Position numbers and translations under genes: made by a program
Shown: in pieces, positions 20,205 through 32,085 of the stretch
Layout: each line of letters opens with the position of its first letter
Numbering within the stretch: the first letter of the stretch is position 1
Notes under the pieces: generated by a model
Seen by the model: the letters and a program-made list of their open reading frames with translations, nothing else
Database searches by the model: none
Told to the model about the DNA's origin: nothing
NCBI GenBank assembly: GCA_009733575.1
Contig: ML769517.1
Coordinates: 115,262 to 179,261 of the forward strand
DNA from: Gymnopus androsaceus JB14
Lineage: Eukaryota > Basidiomycota > Agaricomycetes > Agaricales > Omphalotaceae
DNA: 64,000 nt
Direction of reading: 5' to 3'

Positions 20205-21728
20205 ATGGTCAGTATGGAACCAAAATCACCCTCGTTCAATGTCGATCGCGTTGCATGGAACCGCGCTTGGGAGCAGGAACTCGCCGGATTCTACGGCTCT
20301 CGAGACATGCCCTCCTACACAGGCCCAAGTCTCATAGGCACGCCGCCAATGTGGGACATTCTAGCAGCGTCCGATGCCAGTGTGCAGCTCACCAACAACA
20401 TGGTAGAAGAAACCGCCATCCTCCAGCGAAATCTCAGTCAAAAAGCTGTGTTCAGATTTGCCAAGGACGATTTTGAGTCCAAGTGGAAGAGTTGTACCTC
20501 TGAAACACGCGAGAAGTGGATTCTGGAAGGGTTGGTGAGGACTTGTCAGGCGTCTCCTCATTTCGAGGAACGGAGAATGCTTTGTCCTGAAGTTACGCTG
20601 CCGAGGCTCAACTTGAAGGGAAATGGCCAGCCGTTCTTGGATCTTTTACAAGCGTTGTGTTTGGAGGATATTTACACAGTTCCGGCAAATCCGAAACCTT
20701 TGCCCAGCGATGCGTTTAACCGTTTTAATGGCCACGACGTATCTACTCAAGATCGGGGATGTCAATTGTATCAGCTTACCACATTGACAAAGAGGACGTA
20801 TTTCCTTGTGATGTTTGTCTGGAATGTTCTTTTGGCCTTTGTAAGTTCTTCTTGTTCATTCATTCCTCATTCATTTCTGGTCACTCATCGCTTTCGCTAG
20901 CACGGCGAATCCCGAACGGTTTTCCTTCGAAAGCTCGCACCCGCTTCCAAGTCCAAGCCATCGATGCAACAAGTCGTTAAATTGTTGGGACTGAAAAACA
21001 AGGACGTGAAAAGATACGTCTCCTGTAAGGGAGCAGAGCCCGCTTGCCAAAACTGTAGACTTTTCGCGGACCAGATAGAAGGCTTAACCGCTCTTGTTGC
21101 ATGTTCAAGGTGTAAATCGATTGGGAGACACGTTTACTATTGTGGAAGGTATGCACAAGCTGGCCGAGTCGAGTAACGCGTACTAACAGAAAAAAAATTC
21201 ATTGCGCGTAGATCCTGCCAAGTGAACGATTACAAAAACGGCAATCCTCCTCACAAGCAGATCTGCGGTAACACAGATGCTCTACTGGATGCTACATTGT
21301 CATCGCCCGAATCCAAACCTAAAGCTAAAACTCCTCATACATCCACTGACGAAGACCAGTCCGAAGATATACCCCGATGGCCTGCTCCCCAGCCCGGGTA
21401 TACTCGATCCCCAGCGCTGCAGTACCAGCTTCTTCTACTCGATGAGCATCCCAATCTCGACTACGTTCTCGTTCGTCCTGAACCACAACCGGACACTACC
21501 GTTGTCTTCCCTAATGCTATTGGCCATTTCTTCTTTGGCCTTTGCATGCGACGAGCAGTGGCCTGTTACTCTCCGATGGAGGTGTATCACATGTATCAGG
21601 CTCTTGAGCCCAGTGCGCGGAAGGCGATGCCTGCATTTGGTGTTGAAAAGTTGAAGGAACAGTTGAAGAAGGAGTATGGGGTGGATATTGATGAGGTTCA
21701 TGCGAGAATACAAGCTGTACTTGGTTGA
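20205..21728 (+). CDS. MYND zinc-finger protein
   Basis: Three exons (20205-20840, 20901-21148, 21212-21728; introns GTAAGT...CTAG and GTATGC...GTAG) encode 466 aa. The MYND finger spans the second splice junction: CQNC, then CSRC, then YYC..SCQ, ending HKQIC, the full C-C/C-C/C-C/H-C zinc set. MYND fingers bind proline-rich partners, often in regulatory or ubiquitin-linked complexes. The region before it (1-200) is helical and unrecognised; the region after it has an acidic linker and a C-terminal helical block. The ATG at 20205 (or 20214) was chosen; the open frame further upstream lacks an ATG. Confidence 0.85.
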
Positions 21729-22249
21729 TGATGCTGTAATGTATTTTTTCTTGTAAGTTTGATATATCTTGTCTCATGTATAACGAGTCGCCTATGTAGG
21801 CCCTAGGGAAGACCCCATCTTGTACGAAGATTGACTCGAACTCGAATAAAATCAAATATTATCTGAAAGCTCTGTCTCTGAAAAGCTAGAACATGCAAGT
21901 TACGCTCATACATGGCGACATTGTACCTCCGCAACTCTTCTTTACGCCAACGATTTATACTGACTGGATACCAGTTCGCGCTCAGACGATAAATCTAAAG
22001 TTGCGAGACTAGATTTTAATACAACTCAAAAAATACTAAAGACCTCTGCAGATTACATTCTAATAGTGCGAGTCTGCAAGTTCATATGGCCAGAGCGATT
22101 GGAATATTTCTCTCTTTGGAGTAGAATCACAGAGAGGATCTAATACCATTTCACCTTTTGCAATCCAATGAAATGATGAGCTTCCAGGGTTAGGCCTGTG
22201 GATGTATAGCATCGAAGAGATATGACAGACTTGCTTGACTCAGAAGGTT
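21729..22249. other. Intergenic 3' region of the MYND gene
   Basis: No gene seen. It lies between a plus-strand gene end and a minus-strand F-box fragment end. Confidence 0.3.
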
Positions 22250-22283
22250 CCCTACGCATTTTCGATATTGATTTGGGATTTTT

Positions 22284-22927
22284 TCAGTTGAAGCATCTCG
22301 TGGAGCGCAACCAGCCCTTCGTCCGCTCCGCCTTGATTATGTTGGTGGTGGTATTCAAGTGATAGATAAGGTGATTCGCACACACCATGGAACTGGATAA
22401 GTCAAACGAGAACTTTTCAAGTGCGGGAAACGAAGCCACAATTTTCCGCCTACGCGCGTACAGTATATGATAAAGATGAGCGGTTGCCAAAGTCTCAACG
22501 AGAAGTGACATTGCCAGTGATAGAACAATATCCTTCAAGTCTTTCAAAGTTGCTTGGTGCCAACGCTTGAACAGAGTTTTGGGGTCTATACTCGCTTTCT
22601 GCTTTAAGTATTGGACCCAGTTCCTTACTAAGGGGTACTATGCTTCAAATGAGAAGTGTATCGCAGGTGGGATTTGCTGGGTGTGATGACTCCATTTTCA
22701 TTGATCATGAACTAAATGGAGTCATTGAACAACTTGATTTCAATAGAGGCGTAAATTATTGGTTCAAGAAGTGGATTTAGCTCCCTGAAAGCCGAGCTCA
22801 GCTTTGTAGATCTCGTTGCTGCACGAATCAGCATACTATGAATTAGATGAAAGCGCTCACTAGCCTCGAGAAGGCCAATGATCTTGTAGAGAAGCTCATT
22901 GGGTAAATCTAGTAGGATTGAATACAT
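22284..22927 (-). pseudogene. F-box protein, partial or decayed
   Basis: The minus strand starts at a good ATG (22927) with LLDLPNELLYKIIGLLEASE, a clear F-box first helix, followed by LIHSMLIRAATRST and LEPIIYASIEI, then a stop at 22712. About 165 bp further on, another minus frame (22547-22284) reads a helical stretch with FPALEKFSFDL, like the leucine-rich tail of such proteins. F-box proteins recruit substrates to SCF ubiquitin ligases. The middle is not open, so it is probably a broken gene. Confidence 0.45.
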
Positions 22928-23044
22928 AGATAGATCTAGATCGGAGCAGGACGGATGAGCAAAGCGCTACTTAGCGCCGGCCCCATTGAACATTCAGAAA
23001 TGGGCGCTTGTTTGATCTTTCACCTTGACCTCTGCTTTTTCTCA

Positions 23045-23507
23045 ATGGTTGCTGTACCACCAGGAGGTATGAGAATTTCGTCTGCTATCATTTTTAGCTC
23101 ACAGATCACGCATAGAACCGAAAACGTCTCCCAAACCCCAGCCAATTGGCAGCATTCCTTTGATTATTCTATTCACGACGTGTACATGCTGTGTTTTATT
23201 CCTTCTGTGGAGAAGGGCAGACGCCTTCAGAGCAGCTATATCGCATCAGTGCGTTGAACCCTCATGATTCCTGACTATTATACTGACCTTTAATAGGCTG
23301 AAAACAATAACGCGAAGCAACGGCCAAATAAGGCTCAGCGAGGATGATGGACCTCCATCTCACGAATTCCTGGAAGACGACGGGGAAGACGCCCTTGAAC
23401 TAGATACCGACGACGTCAGGGCACTTTCTAGACAGTCTTCTCCATCTGCTATTCCGACAGAGCTTCGGAACCACGAATCCCAACCAGACGAAACAGCACA
23501 CTCATAA
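23045..23507 (+). CDS. Small single-pass membrane protein, conserved-looking
   Basis: Three exons, 23045-23066, 23098-23248 and 23297-23507 (384 nt, 127 aa), are supported by GTATGA...TTTTTAG and GTGCGT...AATAG introns that keep one frame. The protein has a short basic N-terminus, one hydrophobic segment (IGSIPLIILFTTCTCCVLFL) followed by WRRAD, then a cytosolic tail IRLSEDDGPPSHEFLEDDGE and a Ser-rich end. The positive-inside pattern suggests a tail facing the cytosol. The function is unknown and I do not assign a family. The exon model is by hand; the short 31-nt first intron is its weak point. Confidence 0.55.
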
Positions 23508-24098
23508 TCACTGTTTCTGACTGTTTGTATCGACTGCTTCGGTTTGTGCGGCATCCTCACTTCAATCTTGCTACAAACCCCGTTATTCTTGTCAATCATC
23601 AGGCTCCTTTACTCCATGCAGAGGTTGATTCTCTGCCGAGCTCCTCACTGTATCTTTGCGGTCACATCCGTAATTGGGACGTCCTCCGGCCCAGATCTGC
23701 AGTGGTTCAAAGGCCTTATCTTCGGGTCCCGCTCACTTGCGCCTCTCGCGCTCGTAATCTGAGGCTCCTGCCATTATCCGCCGTCGCAGGATCATCTCTC
23801 TGCGCTGTCAGCTGCCCAATGCCCTCTCCTAAATTTAAAGATTATGTATCTAGTGGCGGACTGTTTCCGTTGAATGGATCTTTTGCTCTTGTCGTTTTTA
23901 TTGCAAATCTGGCTCATGGCAAGATCATGAAATGATGACTATTTTTCAAAGTAAATGTGCTTCTGAGCGGCCCCGAAGTTTTTCCTGTTTGCGAAGGTGT
24001 GGAAGCCAAGTCAGCTGCCCTCCAAGTACCGCCTCGTGTAGCTGAGTTCACCGATGGTATAAGTATACGCGTTCAATGTTAGAGGTCGATATCAGCAA
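23508..24098. other. Intergenic, GH115 upstream region
   Basis: Overlapping plus frames at 23525-23935 are hydrophobic in one phase but show no recognised domain or consistent splicing. Part of this should be the GH115 promoter. Confidence 0.3.
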
Positions 24099-27000
24099 AT
24101 GCTTACCCTTTTGCTTTATGTTTTGTGCGCCTTCTTTCTGATACACGATGTGGCCGCCATAGGCCAGGAGACGTGTGTTGTCTTTCAACAATCCTCGGGT
24201 GGTTCCACTTTCCCTGTGGTTCAAAACGGGGCTGCTGTTCCCGTATTCGTCTCGCCCGATGAGTGGCCTGGAGTGCAACGAGCTGCATCGGATTTCGTTT
24301 CCGATATCGAGCTCGTCACTCAGTTGAAGCCAACATTGTCGAATGTTTCTGCGTCTGGAACAACCGTAAACTCCTCACAAGCGATCATCGTCGGCACGCT
24401 TGGAAAATCCTCTCTTATTGACCAGATTGTCAATAATACGCAGTTGGATGTTTCCTCCATCCAGGGCCTGTGGGAATCGTTTTTGGGCATGGAAGTCGCC
24501 AACCCTCTTCCTGGAGTGGATAGCGCATATGTGATTATTGGATCTGACAAGAGGGGGACAATTTTTGCGATGTATGATCTCTCGGAGCAATTTGGTAAGT
24601 GCTTCCAGGATGTCTTTGTAAAAAGTCCGAATTATAATCGAGAACTTCATTTTCAGGGGTTTCGCCGTGGGTTTGGTGCGTTTTCAGATCTCTGGGCATG
24701 TCGATTTCGACCTCCGACCTCATGTTCTATTTACAAGGTGGGCGGATGTCGTCCCGACCCAGCATTCGGAACTTTTCATAACGTCTTCCGGCTGCTCTCA
24801 TGGCCCTCCTACTGTTCAAATTAGAGGAATATTTCTCAATGACGAACAACCTGCTCTTACTAACTGGGCTCAGGAAAAGTTCACCAACAGCCCTGGACTC
24901 TTCAAGAGTAACGGAGCAACCGGAACCGCTCCCCCAGCCAATCTTACTGGGTCCCCATTCGGCATTGGAATTTTATTCCAAACTGTGAGTCCTTAATCCC
25001 CTACAAATACCGCAATAGCTCACTGACAGCATTTTTTTCAGATTCGAGCTCATCCTCCGTCTCAAGGGAAACTATCTCTGGCCTGGTTTGTATAGTTTTA
25101 AGTATATGGTCTACACAAAACTTGGCTAACTTTGCGTTTCACGTTACAGCTCAATGGTCTAGGTTAAAAATGACTTTGTCTGTGTATGATTGTTTCGCTA
25201 AGTATTCCATCCAGTGCCTTCTGCGTGGACGACCCCCTGAATCAGCCCATGGCAGATCTATTCGGGATTATTATGGGCACAAGGTCGGTCGTTGCGCATC
25301 GATGTTTGTGCGCTACCCTCACACTATGTTTAGCCATGAGGAACCCATGATGCGCTCTATCCCCGTCGAGTGGGGTCTCTTCGGTCAAGGAGCATGGGAT
25401 TATTCTACCAACGCCGCGTTCATCTACAATTTCTGGGTCGAAGGGATCGAAAGAGCTAAAGATTATGAAGGCCTTTATACCGTAGGGATGCGAGGAGACG
25501 GAGACCGTACGTGGTTTGTATGCATTCCAAGGTCAATTACATGCTTACGTTGATGAATTCATAGTGCCACTAGTTGGTACCATCGCAGAGAACATCGGAC
25601 TTCTTGAACAAATCATCACTGACCAAAGAACCATCTTCTCCACTATCTTCAATACTACCGATGTTACCACCATTCCTCAAGTGTGGACCCTCTGTATGTT
25701 TTTCGATAGTTTGGAGATTGATAACAACCGCTTACCTGTCTATTTGCAGACGAGGAAGTCGAAGGATATTACGACGAGGGACTGCCAGTTCCCGATGATA
25801 TTGCCCTCATGTGGACTGATGATGAGTACGAGCAATCCTTGCTTCAAGTTCTCAAAGTTGTTTAATTACGTCTCAAATCTAGTTATGGCAACATACGAAG
25901 GTACCCTATTCCATCAGAGCAGAATCGGACAGGTGGTGCGGGTGTTTATTACCATGTATGTCGCACTGTTTCATGTTAGTTTGGTTACTGAAATTCTCTT
26001 GTCAGGTTGATATGGTACGTTTGCCAATTCTCAAGCGTCATGCTCATTTTACCTATTAATTCCTTATGTAGGTCGCCTCTCCAAGTGACTACAAATGGAT
26101 AACCGTAAGTCCCTTCCTTTCTATTTCCATAAAATAACCTCATTTTCATAGAGTACCCAACTCTCGAAGGTGCCTTCAGAATATTTTTTTATCAATGTTC
26201 AAGCTTCTCAAAAGTTGCTCCGTGATGATTAGCTGTATGAGCAGATGTCTCTTGCAGTCGTCCGTAACGCGACCAGAGTTTGGGTCTTGAATGTCGGAGA
26301 TTTGAAGCCTTACGAGCGAGAGATAGAATATTGGATGGCCCTCGGGTGGAACGCTTCTGTATGGACCCCCGACAACGTTGACGATTTCGTGACTGCTTGG
26401 GCTCAGCGGGAGTTCAAGCTCGACGTCACCGATGCCTCAACGGTTGCGGAAATTGTCTCGAATTTGACGAGATACAACGCTCTCAGAAAACCAGAGATGC
26501 TAAACTCGACCACATTCAGCTTGGTCAACTATCGAGAGTGGGTGTTGCGTACGCTTCTTACTCATGTATCTAAATGCTTTTTAGGGCCGAGCGTGTCGTT
26601 ACACAATGGGACACCCTTGCCAACGCGTCAACGGAGATTTACAACAAACTGTCATCCGATTTGCAGCCCTCGTTCTTCCAGACGGTTCAACATCCTGTTC
26701 TCGCCAGTCAGACCCTCGGTAAAATGCTTATATTTGCCGGAGAAAACAATTTACGTGCATCGCAAGCAATGATCAGTGCAAATACGTTGGCTGATAAAGT
26801 TCAGGATTTGTTTGAGAAGGACTACGACCTGGAAGAGGAATATCACAGTATTTTGGATGGTTGGTCTTTCCCCTTGTCCTGAAGGATAATGTTAAAGTCG
26901 TGCCTTAGGGAAATGGGATCAGTAGGCTCGTTCTTGGACTAGTGGTATACGTTCTGACATCATTTGCTATCTAGCATGATGGATCAAACTCGTCAGTGAA

Positions 27001-28466
27001 TTTCTTTTCATCAAAGCTCGAATACTAGCTCACAGAACATCATAGATGTCGGATATGCATACTGGCAACAGGTGAGTGATAAATGTCAAATCACGGAGAA
27101 CATCCAGGTAAACCAAGACTCGTAGCCAATGCAGAACAGGTGAATGTTACAACCTTAGCAAGTAAACAACATTCTGACTCGGTTTTTTAGCATGCCTCCT
27201 GTGAATCGTGTACAAAGCAGGAAACAAGCTCTACCTGGAGTCTTGAGAATCGTTCCTGAAGGAAGCTACGGTGCTTGGTAGGTTCCGAAAATATCAAACA
27301 TGCTACTTCTAACGATAATTTAATAGGCCAGGAGACGACCATTTCGATTGTGCGCAGATGTACAACTGTCCTCCACCGACGGTTACCCTGGATCCTTTTA
27401 ATCCGTTCGGAAACGTGTATCTTGTCCTTGGGGCTGGCGGTCCCGTTCCATTTACCTGGAATGCCACTAGCAATGCTACGTGGCTCGAAATATCATCTAC
27501 TAGCGGTTCGCTATCCACGACAACACAGGAACAAAAAATATTCTTGTCAATACCAGACTGGAGTCAAGTCAGTCCAGGTTCAACTTTGGCCCAGATCAAC
27601 TTTACTGCTGTTGCCGCAAATCAAAGCGATTTAATAGTTCCCGTTATGGTGGAGGCAACGAATAATCTAGGAGGCGTTCCAACCAACTTTACTGGTTCGT
27701 CCTTAATGAGTTTAACTTCCTTCTGTGCTGAAGCATCGTATAGGTTTTGTTGAAAGCCTCGGCGTGGTGTCATTCGAGGCAGCCCATGCTATCCGAAACA
27801 ACTCGGTAGATGGGTTTTATTGGCGCGAATTACCGGGGTACGGGCGTACTCTTTCTGGTATCACTCCTTGGCCTCGCGAGGCCGTTCAAGGAAACTTCAG
27901 CGCCGGTGCCGGGCCTTCGCTGTAAGGGTGAAGATTTTTGTGCTGTTATCCTGGCTAATATTAAGGTTCCAGGGAATACGATTTCTTACTCCTTAACAAC
28001 CAAACCAACATCACCGTTGTCACTCGATTATCCCCTTCACTCAATGCCTATGGCTCAGATCGTCCACTTGCTTTTGCTCTGCAAGTCAACTCAGAGCCGA
28101 TTCAGACGTCGTATTTCATCCCCCCCGATGTCACACCCGGAGGAGAACCCGCTCCATGGGGCGGCTTGGATGGTTTTGCTGCGAATGTCATCGTCAGCGT
28201 CAATATGACCTTCAACGTCAACCCAGGTGCTCAGACCTTGAAGGTAAATGGCAATGATTATTCCCGTTAACGAAAGAGCTTTAACCCCAACCTATTATTT
28301 ACACAGCTCTTCATGATTGAACCTGCAGTGGTCGTTCAAAAGTTCGACATCGGTACACAAAACTTTCTCATTTTTTTGAGTATAATATGCTAACCCAATC
28401 TTCTTTATAGACACTGGAAACCTTCAAGCGAGCTATCTGGGACCCACCGAAAGTGTTTTCATATGA
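24099..28466 (+). CDS. GH115 xylan alpha-1,2-glucuronidase, secreted
   Basis: GH115 enzymes remove (4-O-methyl)glucuronic acid from xylan outside the cell. A signal peptide (MLTLLLYVLCAFFLIHDVAA) opens the protein. I can follow about 25 exons without a stop: YVIIGSDKRGTIFAMYDLSE, SPWVWWADV, RGIFLNDEQPALTNWAQEKF, FELILRLKGNYLWPA, GIIMGTSHEEPMMRSIPVEW, EGLYTVGMRGDGD, GNIRRYPIPSE, NVGDLKPYE, YWQQPMQNSMPPVNRVQ, then the C-terminal GH115_C-type domain with GVVSFEAAHA and YWRELPGYGRTL, ending LGPTESVFI and TGA at 28464. Three exons are very small (26006-26014, 26152-26169, 27126-27139). The gene looks intact and near full family length (about 950 aa). A tandem duplication starts right after the stop. 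Confidence 0.9.
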
Positions 28467-28467
28467 T

Positions 28468-29113
28468 GTTTGAATCGAAAAATGACTTTGACCTGTTCTG
28501 AAATTATGAACTCATTGCGATCTAGTTAATCTTTTCCCCTGAATGTATTCGAACCTAAGGATCCATGTTCTGTTTCATGTGTTTTCTTTCCCGGTTTGAC
28601 AGATACTCGGAATCCCTGCGAACCCCGAAACTGGCGATGGATATAGGAGCGCTGAAGCGGAGACTGCCACACGCTCGTATTGTAGCGCTACTTCGCAATT
28701 CGCGCTAAATTACTCTTATCCCGGACTTCTCTCTCTCAAATCTTTCTTCTTTACAACCTCGCCTTCGAAGCGCTTCTCCCGTGAATTGTTTTAATCGAAA
28801 AAATGGCTTTGGCCTGTTCCGAAATTATCAACTCATTGCGATCTAGTTAATCTTCTTCCTTGGGTGTGTTCGAACTGAAGAGTCCAGCTTCTGTTTCATG
28901 TGTGTGTTCTTTCCCTGTTTCATAGATGCTCGGAATCACTGAGAACATTGGCCCAGACTGGCAATGGATACGGGGTGCTGAAACTGAACTGCCAGTATTC
29001 TCATTACTGTAGCGCTACTTCACAATTCCCGCTAAATTACTCTTGTGCCGGACTTCTATCTCTTAAAAAATCTATCTTCTTTGCAAACTCGCCTTCGAAG
29101 CGCTTCTCCCGCA
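28468..29113 (+). repeat. Tandem duplication of about 320 bp downstream of GH115
   Basis: Copy 1 (28468-28787) and copy 2 (28788-29113) share GAATCGAAAAA.TG..TTTG.CCTGTTC, AACTCATTGCGATCTAGTTA, TGTAGCGCTACTTC.CAATTC and CTCGCCTTCGAAGCGCTTC. They differ at perhaps one base in seven, so the duplication is not recent. Copy 1 begins two bases after the GH115 stop codon. No coding role is evident. Confidence 0.75.
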
Positions 29114-32085
29114 AGTTCTTACGAGTGGCTTGTGGCCCGAAATTTTGTTGTGCTGGATCGTTGCTTCTCTACCACCGTGAATGTGTCCTGAACGATGGTA
29201 ATGGACAGGATGTTACCGCAATTGGTATCGGCGGAATAGCTTGCCTTGTTTGCACTTTATCCAAAAAGTTCTCATCGAAGTTATTCAATACTAATCTATT
29301 TAAAAACAGGTGTTCAAAGTTCAACGTACTTATCAAAATCTTCCTAGCCATCTATAACTTCAAGCGTTAATGCATTAGAAGTCCCAGTGATAGGTATTCT
29401 TGAATTATTTATTGCACCCACCGAGGAGGAAATGCATCAATTGAGATCGAACGGATGAGATAGGTGAGTTTTCATTGAAGAGGTCGATTGATTCACGGCC
29501 CCGAGACTTTTTTGAGCTCGAGTACATTGCAAGGTGATTGGGATTTGCACAGAGTGCGGTTTCCAACACACGACCTTTCGAGCTTATCCTTTTAGCAGAA
29601 GAAGCACTCTTTCTACGCCACAATACGCCACTGCAATTTATACATGCTAGTGTAGCTCTTGAATCGTTGGTTGTCACCAGAATAGCGGTAGGAAGTATCT
29701 TTACTAAGGAGATGATGAAGTCGCCGGTCAGGAAACTTGAAGAGCAACGATTGGCGGAGTGCACAATTATTTGTAAATTGCATGTACAATCCGCGGATTA
29801 AGAAGAACCAACAATCAGAGTGGCAGCATTAAGACCAGATTTAGTGTGGGTGATAATGTGCCATAGGTGTACATACCGAGGAGTCTCGACGCCATAATTG
29901 TAGGATGTAGAATATGAGCAACTAATAAGTGAGTGAGTGTTGAAGCCTGACTGCTGCTGCCAGTGGTTCGCTACACACAATACTACTCACGATGTTCGAG
30001 CTGTACGGTGGTCCGTCCCCCCGATCCGATCGGGGGGATCCGCTCCCTTATCCCCAACCATGAGCTTTGTCGGTGTGAAGCGAACAATCTTCCACTCTTC
30101 AACTTGAACTTCCTCCAGTTCTTGACTACGAAGAAATTCAAAGCTCAATTGTTATTCCCACTCAACAAATCAGGAGACACTGCCAAAAATCTGCGGAATT
30201 CCTCTCTTCAAGTGGAACCTCAAATTCAACCTAATGATTTATGACGGAGCGGTCAACACTAGACTTCAACATTCAACAAATGTGCCTCGTAACGAATGTA
30301 TGTAAGGCTCCGCCGTGAGGTATGAATGCTCTTAAGAGGCAACAGGTCTGGATGCGTTGGAAGGCACCCCCCACGGCAGCTGTCGAAGAGTTGGCACCTG
30401 TTAGTGCCCCGCACGATTGGACTGCCTCCGAAAATGGGTACTAATGCAGGTTCTGTCTCCCTTCAACGTTTCCGCTCAAGCAAGTTGAATGAAACAATCT
30501 CGGAGTGAGGATGGATTTACGGATCCGCGTCTACTGATGACGGATGCATGAATGTTCGTAACAGATGATATGAGGGAACTGCTAATGTTTTTCGCCGATT
30601 ACAGAATAGGTCTCACCGCCGGAGATTTACTTGCTTTGGCTCGGAAGGCTCACGAGAAAGCTCTAGTTGGCGAGTCATTTACCATCTATTTTGAAGTTTA
30701 GAACTTATTCCTCAACAGGGAAATATTGATAGGATGATAGGATTCAATCGCTCCCAAGTCATCGAACATATCATACCGCAATGAATCATGTCACAAGTTG
30801 CTAATGGACGTTGACCACTTTACCTGTTGGTGCTCAGCTATACGCCTACGCTTATCCAACGAACCGGATTCCCTCGAATGAACCGAGTCGTATGTGCGCA
30901 CAAGCCAGACCGGGACTGTCGGTGCTATCTGATAGTTATCCGCTTCATTTGACCTATCCTGGTCAATCCATCCAATCAAAGTGCAATCGATCTGCACTTT
31001 GTATACCAGTTCTTCTCCATACAGCTAATGTACGTTTCGCAACATTCATGGAGAATGGGCCGAATCCCCGAGGCTCCGAAATATTCGACTTGAAGGACCT
31101 GAACCGCTTTCACTCATGTCCGGCCTCCGAGTCCGTCTATATATTCCTCGACGTCATATGCTCTTTGTTCCTCCGTATCCGACTCTGCTGAATCACAATC
31201 GTGTATCTTGTATCTCCCGAAAGCAACCTGAAATCTCCGTGCTGTTGATTATCGCCTTTGTTCCTTCCTTCCTACTTACCGTCATCCTATGTACCTATCG
31301 TATCCATCATGAATTATCCGACTCCCGCTCTCCGGGTTACCCGAGACCATCCATCTCTTCCGATACCTATCCTTAGAAGTATGTATTGTAATGCTCGTAT
31401 GTACATGGCTCATAAGTAAGGGGATAAAACATATAGCAGTGAAAGCGATTATGATAGAGTAGTAGACTATATTGTATGCCAGTGAGAGGGAACAGCAAGA
31501 AGGCGCGCAAAGTCATGAGCAAAGACGTATGATACGATGTGATAGACAAGAACAGAGTGACATGACTGTCATTAAGGAAAATGAAAAAATGGACAGATGA
31601 TATACAGCAGGAGCTCAGACGATGATGGCGCCTGGCCGTGACAAACGGAGGAGAACTCGCCCCGGGTCGAGGTCCACAGGGGCGGCACATAACGGAATTA
31701 CTGAGATGAAAGAACAGGACCAGAAGAAGCAGTATTAGCGGATCGGAATAAGGAAGGTGTTTGCGATGGTGATACAAAAAATAAAGCAACACGGGACGCT
31801 CGACAAAGGACACGATAGGCAAGCGGTATTGACTGTTGGAGTGTCGTCAGTTAATGTTAACCAAGACAGAGATTGGCGACAATAAGGGTAGCAAGTCAGA
31901 TCATGTCAACATTGAAAGATCCATCCGGCAACAGGGGCAAACAATGACAGAAAACGGTAGTGGTGACAGGTGCAGTGCAGTAGAACTGACCTAAGGCGGC
32001 AAGAACAACCAACGCGTTGACAGATACATACAAGAAATGATATCTCGAGAAAGAAAAGACGAGTTCAGACTCACGATCGGAAGTA
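29114..32085. other. Gene-poor region
   Basis: Overlapping frames on both strands at 29405-29801 have no recognised motif. A near-perfect GC hairpin CCCCCCGATCC/GATCGGGGGG occurs at 30016-30037. A stretch near 30570-30690 reads a helical phrase (FADYRIGLTAGDLLALARKA) that may be a gene scrap. The minus-strand hydrophobic frame at 31373-31822 is most likely the 3' untranslated part of the gene at 32086. Confidence 0.3.

Noticed and set aside
31373..31822. 149-codon minus-strand frame rich in Leu/Phe
   Set aside because: Lies just downstream of the 32086 gene on the same strand and has the composition of translated AT-rich untranslated sequence; no domain.
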